Shown in pieces: positions 8,688 through 16,779 of a DNA stretch of 35,984 nucleotides. Both the position numbers and the translations under genes were made by a program. Position 1 is the stretch's first letter; each line of letters begins with the position of its first letter. The stretch covers positions 65,759 to 101,742 of the forward strand of contig JACUUX010000005.1 in NCBI GenBank assembly GCA_014859105.1, given 5' to 3'. This stretch comes from Nitrospirota bacterium. GTDB lineage: Bacteria; Nitrospirota; Thermodesulfovibrionia; Thermodesulfovibrionales; SM23-35. The notes below the pieces were generated by a model, which ran no database searches, had not been told where the DNA came from, and saw only the letters and a list, made by a program, of their open reading frames with translations.

Positions 8688-9874
8688 AAAAATCATCAGA
8701 CATATTTGATAAGTGTTACAGATTCAATAAGGCAAAAGTTCTGATGTCTCAGGGACTGTATCCTTATTTCAGGGTTATACATAGTGCACAGGAACCTGAA
8801 ATCATAATGAATGGTAAAAGAATGATTATGGTAGGTTCGAATAACTACCTTGGCCTTACGAACCATCCAAAGGTCAAAGAGGCTGCAATAGAAGCTATAA
8901 AAAAATATGGTACGGGCTGCGCTGGTTCAAGATTTTTAAACGGAACACTTGATATCCACGTTAAGCTTGAAGAAAAACTTGCCCGTTTTATGAGGAAACA
9001 GGCAGCCCTTGTGTTTTCTACAGGCTTTCAGGTCAATTTAGGTGTTATCTCCGCTCTTGTAAGTAAAGAAGATGTGGTGATAATAGATAAAATGGATCAT
9101 GCAAGTATCATCGATGGATGCAGACTCTCATTTGGTGAAATCAAAAAATTCAGACACAATGAACTGTCGGATCTTGAAAGGATTTTAAAGGAATACGAAG
9201 ATAAAGGAAAACTGATAGTCATTGACGGAGTTTTCAGCATGGAGGGAGATATAGCAAAACTCCCTGAAATCGTCCCCCTTGCAAAAAAATACGGAGCCCG
9301 TTTAATGGTGGATGATGCGCACAGCATAGGTGTGCTCGGAAACACTGGCAGGGGTACGGCTGAACACTTCGGTCTCGAAAAAGAAGTTGATCTTTTAATG
9401 GGCACATATAGTAAATCTCTTGCATCAATCGGGGGCTTTATTACGGGAGACGAGAAAATAATTCACTACATTAAACATCATGCGAGATCCCTGATATTCA
9501 GCGCAAGCCCTCCTCCGGCATCAGTCGCATCTGTCAGTGCAGCCCTGGATATTATTGAGAATGAACCTGAAAGAAGAGAGAAGCTATGGAAGAATACAAC
9601 AAAGATGCTGAGCGGGTTTAAGGAGCTTGGTTTCCAGGTGGGGTCCAGTCAAACACCGATTATTCCTGTCATAGTAGGCGAAGACGAAAAGGCATTCGTT
9701 ATGGCAATGATGCTACAGGAAGAAGGGGTATTTGCAAATGTTGCTGTAACCCCGGCAGTTCCTAACGGAAAGGCACTTATAAGGACAAGTTACATGGCAA
9801 TACATACAGATGAGCATCTGGATATTGTACTTTCCGCATTCAAGAAAGTAGGTAAGGCACTGGGGATAATTTAG
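8648..9874 (+). CDS. spt: PLP-dependent alpha-oxoamine synthase, probable serine palmitoyltransferase
   Basis: 408-residue member of the KBL/BioF/ALAS/SPT family, which condenses an acyl thioester with an amino acid. The PLP lysine is K256 in [13 protein letters not shown]; this context (SKS.ASIGGF) is the SPT type, whereas KBL and BioF usually have GKALG. Other active-site residues are H151 ([12 protein letters not shown], stacks on PLP), D222 and H225 (VDDAHSIG), and R379 ([11 protein letters not shown], carboxylate binding). The N-terminal GLYPYFRVI and [10 protein letters not shown] also fit bacterial SPT. The start ATG 8648 has AAGGAAGGG close upstream and overlaps the SDR gene, so they are coupled. 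It would make 3-oxo-sphinganine from serine and a long-chain acyl-CoA or acyl-ACP. KBL/BioF is the alternative. Confidence 0.8.
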   Translation: MDSRLVQDSQMAVKKSSDIFDKCYRFNKAKVLMSQGLYPYFRVIHSAQEPEIIMNGKRMIMVGSNNYLGLTNHPKVKEAAIEAIKKYGTGCAGSRFLNGTLDIHVKLEEKLARFMRKQAALVFSTGFQVNLGVISALVSKEDVVIIDKMDHASIIDGCRLSFGEIKKFRHNELSDLERILKEYEDKGKLIVIDGVFSMEGDIAKLPEIVPLAKKYGARLMVDDAHSIGVLGNTGRGTAEHFGLEKEVDLLMGTYSKSLASIGGFITGDEKIIHYIKHHARSLIFSASPPPASVASVSAALDIIENEPERREKLWKNTTKMLSGFKELGFQVGSSQTPIIPVIVGEDEKAFVMAMMLQEEGVFANVAVTPAVPNGKALIRTSYMAIHTDEHLDIVLSAFKKVGKALGII

Positions 9875-9886
9875 ATGTCCCTATTT

Positions 9887-9954
9887 AGTCATTGGCCAAT
9901 GGTCATTAGTCACTGGTCAATGACAAATGACTAATGACTAATGACGATTGACTA
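9887..9954. repeat. Heptanucleotide tract, (T)GACTAA/(T)CATTGG type
   Basis: Repeating seven-base units such as ATGACTA and GGTCATT, with an internal change of strand so that the two halves can pair (GGTCATT...AATGACT). It sits just after the spt stop. A short related piece (TTGACTGATGACTG) at 10156-10171 contains the start codon of the next gene. Confidence 0.7.
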
Positions 9955-10017
9955 AGTGTACCGTTTCATAATTACAATTACGTATTATACATGGCGTCAT
10001 AAATCACGACAAAAATG

Positions 10018-10087
10018 TGTCATTCCCGCAAGCGAAGCGTGTCGGGAATCCTTCTTCAAGAAAGATTCCGGACAAGCCGGAATGACA
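10018..10087. repeat. Dispersed TGTCATTCC...GGAATGACA palindrome
   Basis: Outer arms TGTCATTCCCGC and CCGGAATGACA, inner arms GGAATCCTTCTT and AAGAAAGATTCC. Together with the heptamer tract at 9887 it accounts for the 291-bp space between spt and the acyltransferase gene; I see no gene there. Confidence 0.8.
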
Positions 10088-10165
10088 TCAAAAAACGAAT
10101 CAGTACCATATGGCCTGTGGAATATGTTACCGAATTTATGAAACGCTGTACTTAGTTATTGACTG

Positions 10166-11284
10166 ATGACTGCCGAAGGCATAGAAATCATCGAGGTTAA
10201 GTCAAAAAAAGAACTTGATGATTTTATAAGATTACCCATTTCAATATATTCAAAAGACACACTTTATGTCCCTCCCCTTATTACAGAAATGAAGAAGAAA
10301 TTCTCTAAAAAAAATCCCTTCTTTCTTCATGCAAGTGTTAAATATTTTTTAGCTAAATATAATGGAAAGCCGGTGGGAAGAGTAACTTCTATCATTAATC
10401 ACAGACATAATGAATTTCATAAAGAAAATACCGGCTTCTTTGGATTTTTTGAATCCTTCAATAATCTGGAAATTGCTTTTGCACTGCTTGACAGGGTCTC
10501 CGAAACCTTTAAAAAAGAGGGTATGAATATAATACGAGGGCCTATGAACTTTTCAACAAATGAGGAATCTGGTTTTCTGCTGGAAGGTTTTGACCATCCT
10601 CCCATGCTTATGACTCCCTATAATCTCCCTTATTACAATGAACTGATGGAAAAATACGGCATGAAAAAATCGAAGGATCTTTTTGCTTATATAGTGGACG
10701 TTCCTGAAGAGCTTCCAGAAAAATTTCAAAGAGTTGCTCAAATAGCCGCGAGAAGAAAAATAACGGTCAGACCTTTTAATGTAAAAAAATTCAACCAGGA
10801 TATGCTTATATTCAAAGAAGTATATAATTCGGCATGGGAGAATAACTGGGGATTTATACCAATTTCAGATGAGGAACTTTTTTATCTCGGAAACAGCCTG
10901 AAAACAATTTTAGTGCCCGATTTAACCCTGATTGCAGAAAAAGATGGCGAACCAGTAGGTTTTATGGGCCTGCTGCCGGATTTCAATTTCGTACTCAAAC
11001 AAATGAATGGAAAAGTCAACTTAGTAAGCATTTTGAAAGCATTATATTATTCAAAAAAGATAAAAGATATGAGGCTTCTTCTTTTTGGTATAAAGGCAGA
11101 ATACAGGAATAAGGGAGTAGACGCCCTCTTATTCAGCGAAGGGTTCAGAGGTGTAAAAAAAAGAAACTATAAACGCGTCGAGTTTTCGTGGATACTCGAA
11201 GACAATATCTCTGTTCAGAGGCTTATCGAGATCATAGACGGAAAATTGTATAAAAAGTTCAGGATTTATGAAAAGGAATTATGA
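10166..11284 (+). CDS. GNAT-fold acyltransferase of the BcerS/YghO family, probable bacterial ceramide synthase
   Basis: 372 residues. It shows hallmarks of the YghO/BcerS-like family: the N-terminal LPISIYSKDTLYVPPL, NPFFLHASVKYFLAKYNGKPVGRV, ENTGFFGFFES, IRGPMNFSTNEESG and DHPPMLMTPYNLPYY. Bacterial ceramide synthase (CerS/bCerS of Caulobacter) belongs to this family and N-acylates 3-oxo-sphinganine; with CerR- and Spt-like genes just upstream that role is likely here. No membrane segment. The ATG at 10166 falls at the end of a TGACTGATGAC-type heptamer repeat and has no Shine-Dalgarno. It converges on the diguanylate cyclase gene with only 14 bases between stops. If the other genes were absent I would call it only a GNAT-family acyltransferase. 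Confidence 0.75.
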   Translation: MTAEGIEIIEVKSKKELDDFIRLPISIYSKDTLYVPPLITEMKKKFSKKNPFFLHASVKYFLAKYNGKPVGRVTSIINHRHNEFHKENTGFFGFFESFNNLEIAFALLDRVSETFKKEGMNIIRGPMNFSTNEESGFLLEGFDHPPMLMTPYNLPYYNELMEKYGMKKSKDLFAYIVDVPEELPEKFQRVAQIAARRKITVRPFNVKKFNQDMLIFKEVYNSAWENNWGFIPISDEELFYLGNSLKTILVPDLTLIAEKDGEPVGFMGLLPDFNFVLKQMNGKVNLVSILKALYYSKKIKDMRLLLFGIKAEYRNKGVDALLFSEGFRGVKKRNYKRVEFSWILEDNISVQRLIEIIDGKLYKKFRIYEKEL

Positions 11285-11298
11285 GTTTATATTTTTGA

Positions 11299-12669
11299 TT
11301 ACTCGTCCCCGATAATATAGACTCTGTTCCTGCCTTTATCTTTTGCAACATACAATGCATTATCAGCCCTTTTTATAAAACTGTTAATGTCTTCTTTACC
11401 TGCATCGAATTCAGCTACTCCAATGCTTACTGTTGTTTTAATAGATTTATTCTTGTTGAGTTTTAAATTAAAATCCTTGATGATAAAACGAATTCGCTCT
11501 GCTATCTCCTTCGCCCCTTCCATGGACGTCTCAGGGAGGATGAGGAAAAACTCGTCTCCTCCGTACCTTCCGATTATGTCGGTATTTCTTAAAGAACTCT
11601 TAATCAGGGAGGAAATAATCTGTAAGGCTTTGTCTCCGATATCATGACCGTATGTATCGTTTATTTCCTTAAAATAATCAATATCACAAATAATGAGGGC
11701 AAGTTGGGACCTGTATCTTTTAGCTCTGTTAACCTCTTCCTCCAATTTTTCAAGAATAGCTCTTCTGTTTAATAGACCTGTAAGGTCATCGATTCGTAAA
11801 AGATATTGAAGTCTGTCCACCAGAATATCCCTTTCTGCCTCTGCTTTTTTACGTTTTGTAATGTCCCTTGTATATTCGATAACCCCTGTTATTTTTCCAT
11901 TTTCATCAATTATCGGATATGTAAATATCTCTATCCATGTATTTAAGCCTGCTGGCAGTATTAAAAGCTTTTCTTTAGTGAAAGGTTTACCCGAATCAAA
12001 AGTTTCTCTTACAGAACAATCTTCACAAATTGTGTTCCTGTTATATAAAACTTCATAACAGCGTTTTCCTATTATTTCATAAACTCTCTTTCCCCTCATC
12101 CGGGCATACGACTCATTGGCTCTTTTAATTCTGTAATCACTGCCTACAATATTAAAAGGGTCGTTAATACTTTCGAATACCATGTTGAGAAATCTTTCTG
12201 AATCCCGCAATTCGACCTCTCCCTTTTTACGCTCCGTGATATCAACAGCAATCTCCATGCGCACATATCTTCCATCAGGCCATTGTATAGCTTTATCTAT
12301 ACAATGATACCAGCGTCCGGTTTTTGTGTTTCTGAAATCCCAGATAACCGGTGGTCCGGGCTTGCCTTCAATAATTAGACGATCATTTGTACAGTAAGAA
12401 CACGGGCCATCCTGTAATTCCTGAAAAATTTTATAACACTTTTTACCAAGAATATTATTTCCATAATGTTTTTTAATATATTTATTGACACGTAAAATTC
12501 TGTAACTCTTCATATCAGAAACATAGACAGCGCCTTCAAGCCCGTCCAGTATTGCAAACATTTCATCTACTATCTCTTGAGCAGCCTCTATTTCGAGATT
12601 CTTAATTCTTTGCTGTAAGTTCTTTTGATATAATTGCAAATCCTCTCCGGCTTGCTTATATTCAACCAT
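11299..12669 (-). CDS. PAS-PAS-GGDEF diguanylate cyclase
   Basis: 456-residue soluble protein. A short coiled coil (1-35) is followed by PAS1 (about 40-146), PAS2 (about 160-272) and a GGDEF domain (about 290-454) with intact GGDEF at 370-374 and an RxxD inhibitory site R361-N-T-D364 five residues upstream, so it should make c-di-GMP under product inhibition. Each PAS domain carries a cysteine set: C78...C90-x2-C93 and C204...C215-x2-C218, of the KxCY...CxxC type, which could sense redox state or bind a metal (inference). No membrane segment. The start ATG is 20 bases after the 8-haem cytochrome gene stop, so it is probably the last gene of the cytochrome operon. Its output may act on the MshEN protein at 3.3 kb. 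Confidence 0.9.
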   Translation of the reverse strand: MVEYKQAGEDLQLYQKNLQQRIKNLEIEAAQEIVDEMFAILDGLEGAVYVSDMKSYRILRVNKYIKKHYGNNILGKKCYKIFQELQDGPCSYCTNDRLIIEGKPGPPVIWDFRNTKTGRWYHCIDKAIQWPDGRYVRMEIAVDITERKKGEVELRDSERFLNMVFESINDPFNIVGSDYRIKRANESYARMRGKRVYEIIGKRCYEVLYNRNTICEDCSVRETFDSGKPFTKEKLLILPAGLNTWIEIFTYPIIDENGKITGVIEYTRDITKRKKAEAERDILVDRLQYLLRIDDLTGLLNRRAILEKLEEEVNRAKRYRSQLALIICDIDYFKEINDTYGHDIGDKALQIISSLIKSSLRNTDIIGRYGGDEFFLILPETSMEGAKEIAERIRFIIKDFNLKLNKNKSIKTTVSIGVAEFDAGKEDINSFIKRADNALYVAKDKGRNRVYIIGDE

Positions 12670-12689
12670 AATTCAATCCCTCATTTTTA

Positions 12690-14099
12690 TTAAAACGTCC
12701 GCCTGTTGGTCCTGCGTCCATCAGGTGCAGCGTTATCATCCGAGCCATGAAAATGACAACAATTGCAATTAATAGGATTCCTCGAGACAGTTTCACAGCT
12801 CATGCTTTCACCACCACCTCCTCCTCCATCACCACCACTATGGCAAAAGCCGCATTGATTTAACGGATAAGGTCTATCAGTACTTTCATGGTGAATATAG
12901 CACCATTTATTGGCAGTTCCACCAAATGCATCAGCATCATCCATATGGCATCTATTGCAGAGATATCCCAATTCCTTACTGCCCGCAGGAAATGGTGGAG
13001 TGCAATCCCCTGCCGTTGGTGTAACTGAAGATATGGTTCTGTAAAGTACTCCGCCATTAACCACTTGTCTTATCAACATTACATTTGGTGCCCCATGAGG
13101 CTCGTGGCAGTCGGTACAGGCAAGGACAAACCCGACACTTATGCCGAGCGGTGATGATGCATAAGGATTATCTATATCAATGCCGTTGGTGGCGTCGTTT
13201 TTCCCATGTTTGTCACCGCCCGTTTCACCACCGGGAGTAACCCAATCAATTGCTCTTAGATATCTTCCAAGAGCTGTGCTGTATATAATATTTGTGTTAT
13301 TGTGACAATCAGTACAGAAAGTATTGTAATCAGGAAGATTTGATCCGTCATATACAGGCGAGTTATTAGGCTCATAATTCCATGACCCGTACCAGTATGG
13401 TGACTGATAATATGAAGTAAAATTAGTTTTTAACCTCTCAATGTCATCATCTCCCCATAGACTGTCATGACCGGTGGGCCTTGATATGGCAGATTTAGTC
13501 GGGTCATAAGATCCGGCCGGCTTGCCACAGCTTTTTTTTGCAATATGGACATTATGGCAACCGGAACACGGGTTACTGTCAGCAGGAAAATTTGGGAACG
13601 ACTTACTGCCGGAAAGGCCGGCAATAAACCTGTATACATCATACAGGTTATGATAGGATGTGCTGTTGAATGTATTGAAGATATTATTGGGAGTAGCATC
13701 GGGATTCCCTCCAAATGTGATACTGTAACTGTAATTATTAAAAGCCGGGCTTTGAAGGGTACCGGATCCATAATGGCAATAAAAACAGACTGAGTCACTC
13801 TGAATATAAGGTATTACAGTTTTTCCGCTGAAATTAGGAGACATAAGCAGAAATTTATCAGGGCCACCTGCAGGGTCTGGCTCTGCCCCTCCAATACTTG
13901 CATGCTGTTCATGGCAGTGTGCGCAATTTCCTTTTGCATAATCTGCAGGAAATCCTGTAGCGCTTCGTTTGACCCCATATGAGGTATTGCCATGCGCGGA
14001 ATCGAGATAAGGCCCGCTGCTTGCCCTGTCGGGATACAAAATCCAGCATAAAACCATCCCGCACAGCAAGATGGATATTAGGATTATGTTCCTTCTCAT
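12690..14099 (-). CDS. Exported octahaem c-type cytochrome
   Basis: 469 residues with an N-terminal signal sequence (RRNIILISILLCGMVLCWIL) and eight CXXCH motifs: CAHCH, CFYCH, CSGCH, two CTDCH, CNRCH, CGFCH and CNCCH. There is also a CYIHH that lacks the second Cys. The C-terminal region has a glycine run (GGDGGGGGG) followed by a last CNCCH and a basic tail. I recognise no named family. ATG 14099 is chosen because AAAGGAG lies nine bases upstream; a TTG at 14105 is too close to it. Upstream is a TTACCG-type repeat and the OmcS-like gene at 14276; downstream is the diguanylate cyclase. Likely periplasmic or surface electron carrier. Confidence 0.85.
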   Translation of the reverse strand: MRRNIILISILLCGMVLCWILYPDRASSGPYLDSAHGNTSYGVKRSATGFPADYAKGNCAHCHEQHASIGGAEPDPAGGPDKFLLMSPNFSGKTVIPYIQSDSVCFYCHYGSGTLQSPAFNNYSYSITFGGNPDATPNNIFNTFNSTSYHNLYDVYRFIAGLSGSKSFPNFPADSNPCSGCHNVHIAKKSCGKPAGSYDPTKSAISRPTGHDSLWGDDDIERLKTNFTSYYQSPYWYGSWNYEPNNSPVYDGSNLPDYNTFCTDCHNNTNIIYSTALGRYLRAIDWVTPGGETGGDKHGKNDATNGIDIDNPYASSPLGISVGFVLACTDCHEPHGAPNVMLIRQVVNGGVLYRTISSVTPTAGDCTPPFPAGSKELGYLCNRCHMDDADAFGGTANKWCYIHHESTDRPYPLNQCGFCHSGGDGGGGGGESMSCETVSRNPINCNCCHFHGSDDNAAPDGRRTNRRTF

Positions 14100-14120
14100 A
14101 GTCAATCACTCCTTTAAAAT

Positions 14121-14280
14121 CGTCTCACGGTAACGGCTACGAGGCCCGTTTCGTTCAACGGTCACGTGTATCGGCTTTTCTACGTAACCGATATACGTAA
14201 CCGATACGGGCTTCTTTGCCGTGACCGTAGCCGAACTTTCCGATACGGGCCTCGTTACCGTTACCTTAACCGTTTTTAAT
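14121..14280 (-). repeat. TTACCG-word element, copy A (with duplicated right half)
   Basis: Contains the family marks GGCCCGTTTCG on the left and two copies of CGATACGGGC on the right, 39 bases apart. On the minus strand it is open in one frame (KPVSVTYIGYVEKP...), giving a 63-residue reading frame from 14297 to 14106 that starts inside the preceding gene and stops at the Shine-Dalgarno of the following one. Confidence 0.8.
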
Positions 14281-15388
14281 TCTTGCTCGTATGGCATACA
14301 TTACACCCATTTGTCGCGCCACTTCCTGGCCAGCCCCTGTAATCCCACCTCATCATCTTAAAGTAAGGAGATGCATGTGCCCTGTGGCACGAAAGGCACA
14401 TGACCATGTCTCCATGTGTACCCGATACCATACTGCTTGGGCCACCCTCCCAGTCAAAGCTGCTGGGCCTGGCTACCGGTACCAGCGGATCATATGTGGT
14501 ATAAGCAGCATATTCCCCTGAAGTCGGCAATATCTTATCCGATGGATGTCTAAGCCAGGGGCTTGCAGTTCCCTGGTTATCATGAAATACTCCATGGCAA
14601 CCAGTACAATAGGCAGTCATTGTATTGCCAAGGCCCCCAAAACCATAGCCGCCAGATACTTGAGAACCCAGGTACTCATTATGGTCGGTTGAACTATAGG
14701 TATACTGCCAGTCGTCATCTTCAATCCCTGCAACTCCGTGGCCAGAACCACTCATATGCCCTTCAAGAAAACGATACCAGCCTTTCTCTGCGGTATCTAC
14801 GTATTTTGTACCTGTCCCATCATCTTTATGGTGAAAACCTTTAGGCCCAACAGTGTTTACCATGTGACACTTGGTACAACCTTGCTTTCCGTCGAGGGCA
14901 GGGTTTCCCGTACCGGAAACAGCGAGGTGAAAGTTAGTATGACAATTATTAGTACCACAACCGCTAAAACCCATATCCCCGGGTGCAACGCTAAGTTTGC
15001 TATCTTGAGAAAATATATTATGGCCTTTTGTATCTTCTGTTTGTACCCAATAGAAATTGCCTGCAGCCAGTCCTTTTGCTTCATTAAATACAGGCTCAGA
15101 AGTGTTGAAGACAATAGGAGCTCCGGTGATAGAACTCTTCCATGTAGATCCATCAGTAGCCGTATGGCATCCTAAACATGTCCCGCGAAGGAGTGCCCCC
15201 TTTGGCCCTATGTCTTCTTCTCCCGGAGCCAGATATTGCATATGCGCTCCTTGCTGGCTATTGTGCATAGTATGACAATTACTGCATGGACCGGTAACCT
15301 TAGCATCAGCGATTCCATATGTTAAGACGACAGTCAATAGAGCAACGAGACTTATTATTATTATTGTCTTTCTCACCTTACTGGTCAT
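14276..15388 (-). CDS. OmcS-like multihaem cytochrome (6 CXXCH + 1 CX4CH)
   Basis: 370 residues, signal peptide ending GIADA|KVTG. Haem motifs: CSNCH, CLGCH, CGTNNCH (CX4CH), CTKCH, CTGCH, CLSCH, CNVCH. The pattern CSNCHTMHNSQ near the N-terminus, AAGNFYWV...KGHNI, DDDWQ...DHNEY, CHGVFH, SPWLRHPSD and a C-terminal CLSCHRAHASPYFKMMRWDY recurs in the genes at 29429, 31018 and 32803 and resembles OmcS, the hexahaem nanowire cytochrome of Geobacter. It has one extra haem motif (CTKCH) compared with its paralogues. The start codon at 15388 lies in a TGAC heptamer repeat without a Shine-Dalgarno; GTG 15376 is an alternative. It follows the 16-haem gene after 50 bases of repeat. Confidence 0.85.
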   Translation of the reverse strand: MTSKVRKTIIIISLVALLTVVLTYGIADAKVTGPCSNCHTMHNSQQGAHMQYLAPGEEDIGPKGALLRGTCLGCHTATDGSTWKSSITGAPIVFNTSEPVFNEAKGLAAGNFYWVQTEDTKGHNIFSQDSKLSVAPGDMGFSGCGTNNCHTNFHLAVSGTGNPALDGKQGCTKCHMVNTVGPKGFHHKDDGTGTKYVDTAEKGWYRFLEGHMSGSGHGVAGIEDDDWQYTYSSTDHNEYLGSQVSGGYGFGGLGNTMTAYCTGCHGVFHDNQGTASPWLRHPSDKILPTSGEYAAYTTYDPLVPVARPSSFDWEGGPSSMVSGTHGDMVMCLSCHRAHASPYFKMMRWDYRGWPGSGATNGCNVCHTSKN

Positions 15389-15440
15389 CAGTCATTGGTC
15401 AATGGTCATTAACTTAGACATTGGTCATTGACCAGTGACT
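15381..15440. repeat. Heptanucleotide TGAC/GTCA tract
   Basis: Units such as GGTCATT and CAGTCATTGGTCAATG. It fills the whole gap between the 16-haem gene and the next cytochrome gene and contains the latter's start codon. Confidence 0.7.
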
Positions 15441-16779
15441 ACTTCTTATGACACTGGATACAAAGCTGCCTCTTTCTGTCAAAATAGAGCATAAAACCTG
15501 CCCTGGCCGAATGCATGCTATGACATGTCTTACAGGTAACTGGCTTGCCATTTCTGGGATCTCTTACATCTGGACCGAGTGGATGGGTAACCCTATGCTG
15601 GGCTTCATGACATTGTGCACACGTCATAATCTCATCTTCTCTGAAATATAGCTTATCCAGAGAATGCGGTGGAATATGACATTCAAAACATTTTCTCTCC
15701 TTCACAGGAACACATCTAATAGATCTTAATGCTCTTTCCATAAGAACAGTTCTTTTTTCGGTATCCTCGTGGCATCTTATGCAGGTTTGAGACTCTTTAA
15801 CTGTCAAATCCGTCTTCTTCGAAGCATGGTAATTATGGCATATAATACAGCCGCCTTTTGATTCGTCTAAATGTACATCGTCGTCCCTGATAAATACAGG
15901 ATCTTTTTTGTGACAATCAAGGCATAGAGACTTACCCGACATCCTAATTGTAATCTTTTTATCAGGCAAAAATGGGTCATGGCACTTCTCGCACCTTTTA
16001 TCCAAAAAGTCTGAATGTCCATATGGGCCGAGTAACCCTTTTGTATTTGAAGCATGACCTCCGTGGCAGGACGTGCAATCCAGTTTATCTGTAGAATAAG
16101 TTATAGATACTCCTCCAGCTTTGCATCCCGGTGAATGGCATTTCTTACATAGTGTATTTGGTGAACTAATCATCTGGTCCTCGTTAGAAGATGCATGAGG
16201 ATTATGGCAGGATGAACACTCTCCATCCCTGAAAGGGATGTGGACATTTGTCTTTTTCAGTTGTTCTTTTAACGGTTCATGACAGCTCCAGCACAAATCC
16301 TTCTGTGCCTTCACCAGTAGGTTTTTATGCTCTCCGCTATGGCTATTATGGCAATCCGTACATGCACCCTGTTTGAGTGCACGATGTATAAAATCCTTTT
16401 TCAGTGCCTGTTTAATGCTCTCATGGCAGTTCATACACAGACTATTGATATTTTCCTTTATCAAACCTTTGATTTTTCCTGCATGAGAATCGTGACAGGA
16501 AGTGCATTTACCCTGGCTGAACGGAAAATGTACATATGCTTTTGAATGACTTTCCTCCAAATTTGTGTGACATTTGTAACATAAATCCGGGATTTTCTCT
16601 ATGAGATCGCCGCTCTGGGCATAAGCAAGACCACTAAAAGCCAAAACAACAAGTAGCATAGAGCAAAGAGCGTAGAGTATAGAGTATAGAGTAATAATCT
16701 CCCCTCGCCCCCCTTTATTAAAGGGGGGATGAAGGGGGGTTATCTTTTGCACTTCTATATTTGCTCTGGTTCTATTCAT
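15439..16779 (-). CDS. Exported 16-haem c-type cytochrome, doubled CXXCH type
   Basis: 446 residues with 16 CXXCH motifs, mostly in pairs of the doubled-CXXCH pattern (LCxxCH ... H.P...G.C.xCH..H) about every 40-50 residues: CYKCH, CTSCH, CMNCH, CTDCH, CWSCH, CSSCH, CKKCH, CTSCH, CEKCH, CLDCH, CIICH, CIRCH, CFECH, CAQCH, CKTCH, CIQCH. Probably a periplasmic electron conductor. The ATG at 16779 overlaps the end of the 26-haem gene by eight bases, so the two are translationally coupled. The N-terminus is odd: residues 11-30 come from a G-rich palindrome (HPPFNKGGRG) and the hydrophobic core (LYSILYALCSMLL) from a heptamer tract, with cleavage probably at GLAYA|QSG. Confidence 0.9.
   Translation of the reverse strand: MNRTRANIEVQKITPLHPPFNKGGRGEIITLYSILYALCSMLLVVLAFSGLAYAQSGDLIEKIPDLCYKCHTNLEESHSKAYVHFPFSQGKCTSCHDSHAGKIKGLIKENINSLCMNCHESIKQALKKDFIHRALKQGACTDCHNSHSGEHKNLLVKAQKDLCWSCHEPLKEQLKKTNVHIPFRDGECSSCHNPHASSNEDQMISSPNTLCKKCHSPGCKAGGVSITYSTDKLDCTSCHGGHASNTKGLLGPYGHSDFLDKRCEKCHDPFLPDKKITIRMSGKSLCLDCHKKDPVFIRDDDVHLDESKGGCIICHNYHASKKTDLTVKESQTCIRCHEDTEKRTVLMERALRSIRCVPVKERKCFECHIPPHSLDKLYFREDEIMTCAQCHEAQHRVTHPLGPDVRDPRNGKPVTCKTCHSMHSARAGFMLYFDRKRQLCIQCHKK
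16654..16745 (-). repeat. Heptamer tract plus G-rich palindrome coding for a signal peptide
   Basis: AGAGTAT/AGAGCAA-type seven-base units (16654-16697) followed by CCCCCCTTTATTAAAGGGGGG (about 16709-16729). Both lie inside the 5' end of the 16-haem cytochrome gene and are translated as its signal peptide. Confidence 0.8.

Noticed and set aside
8648-9874. Call as 2-amino-3-ketobutyrate CoA ligase (kbl) or 8-amino-7-oxononanoate synthase (bioF)
   Set aside because: The lysine context [13 protein letters not shown] and the neighbours fit SPT better; no threonine dehydrogenase or biotin genes are near. Phylogeny would decide.
9956-10141. 61-residue open frame on the plus strand between spt and the acyltransferase gene
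   Set aside because: It is a translation of the TGTCATTCC palindrome and flanking DNA, without Shine-Dalgarno or homology.
14738-15175. 145-residue plus-strand frame opposite the OmcS-like gene, and similar frames opposite the other cytochrome genes
   Set aside because: They mirror the cytochrome codons on the other strand and have no start signals or sensible protein character.
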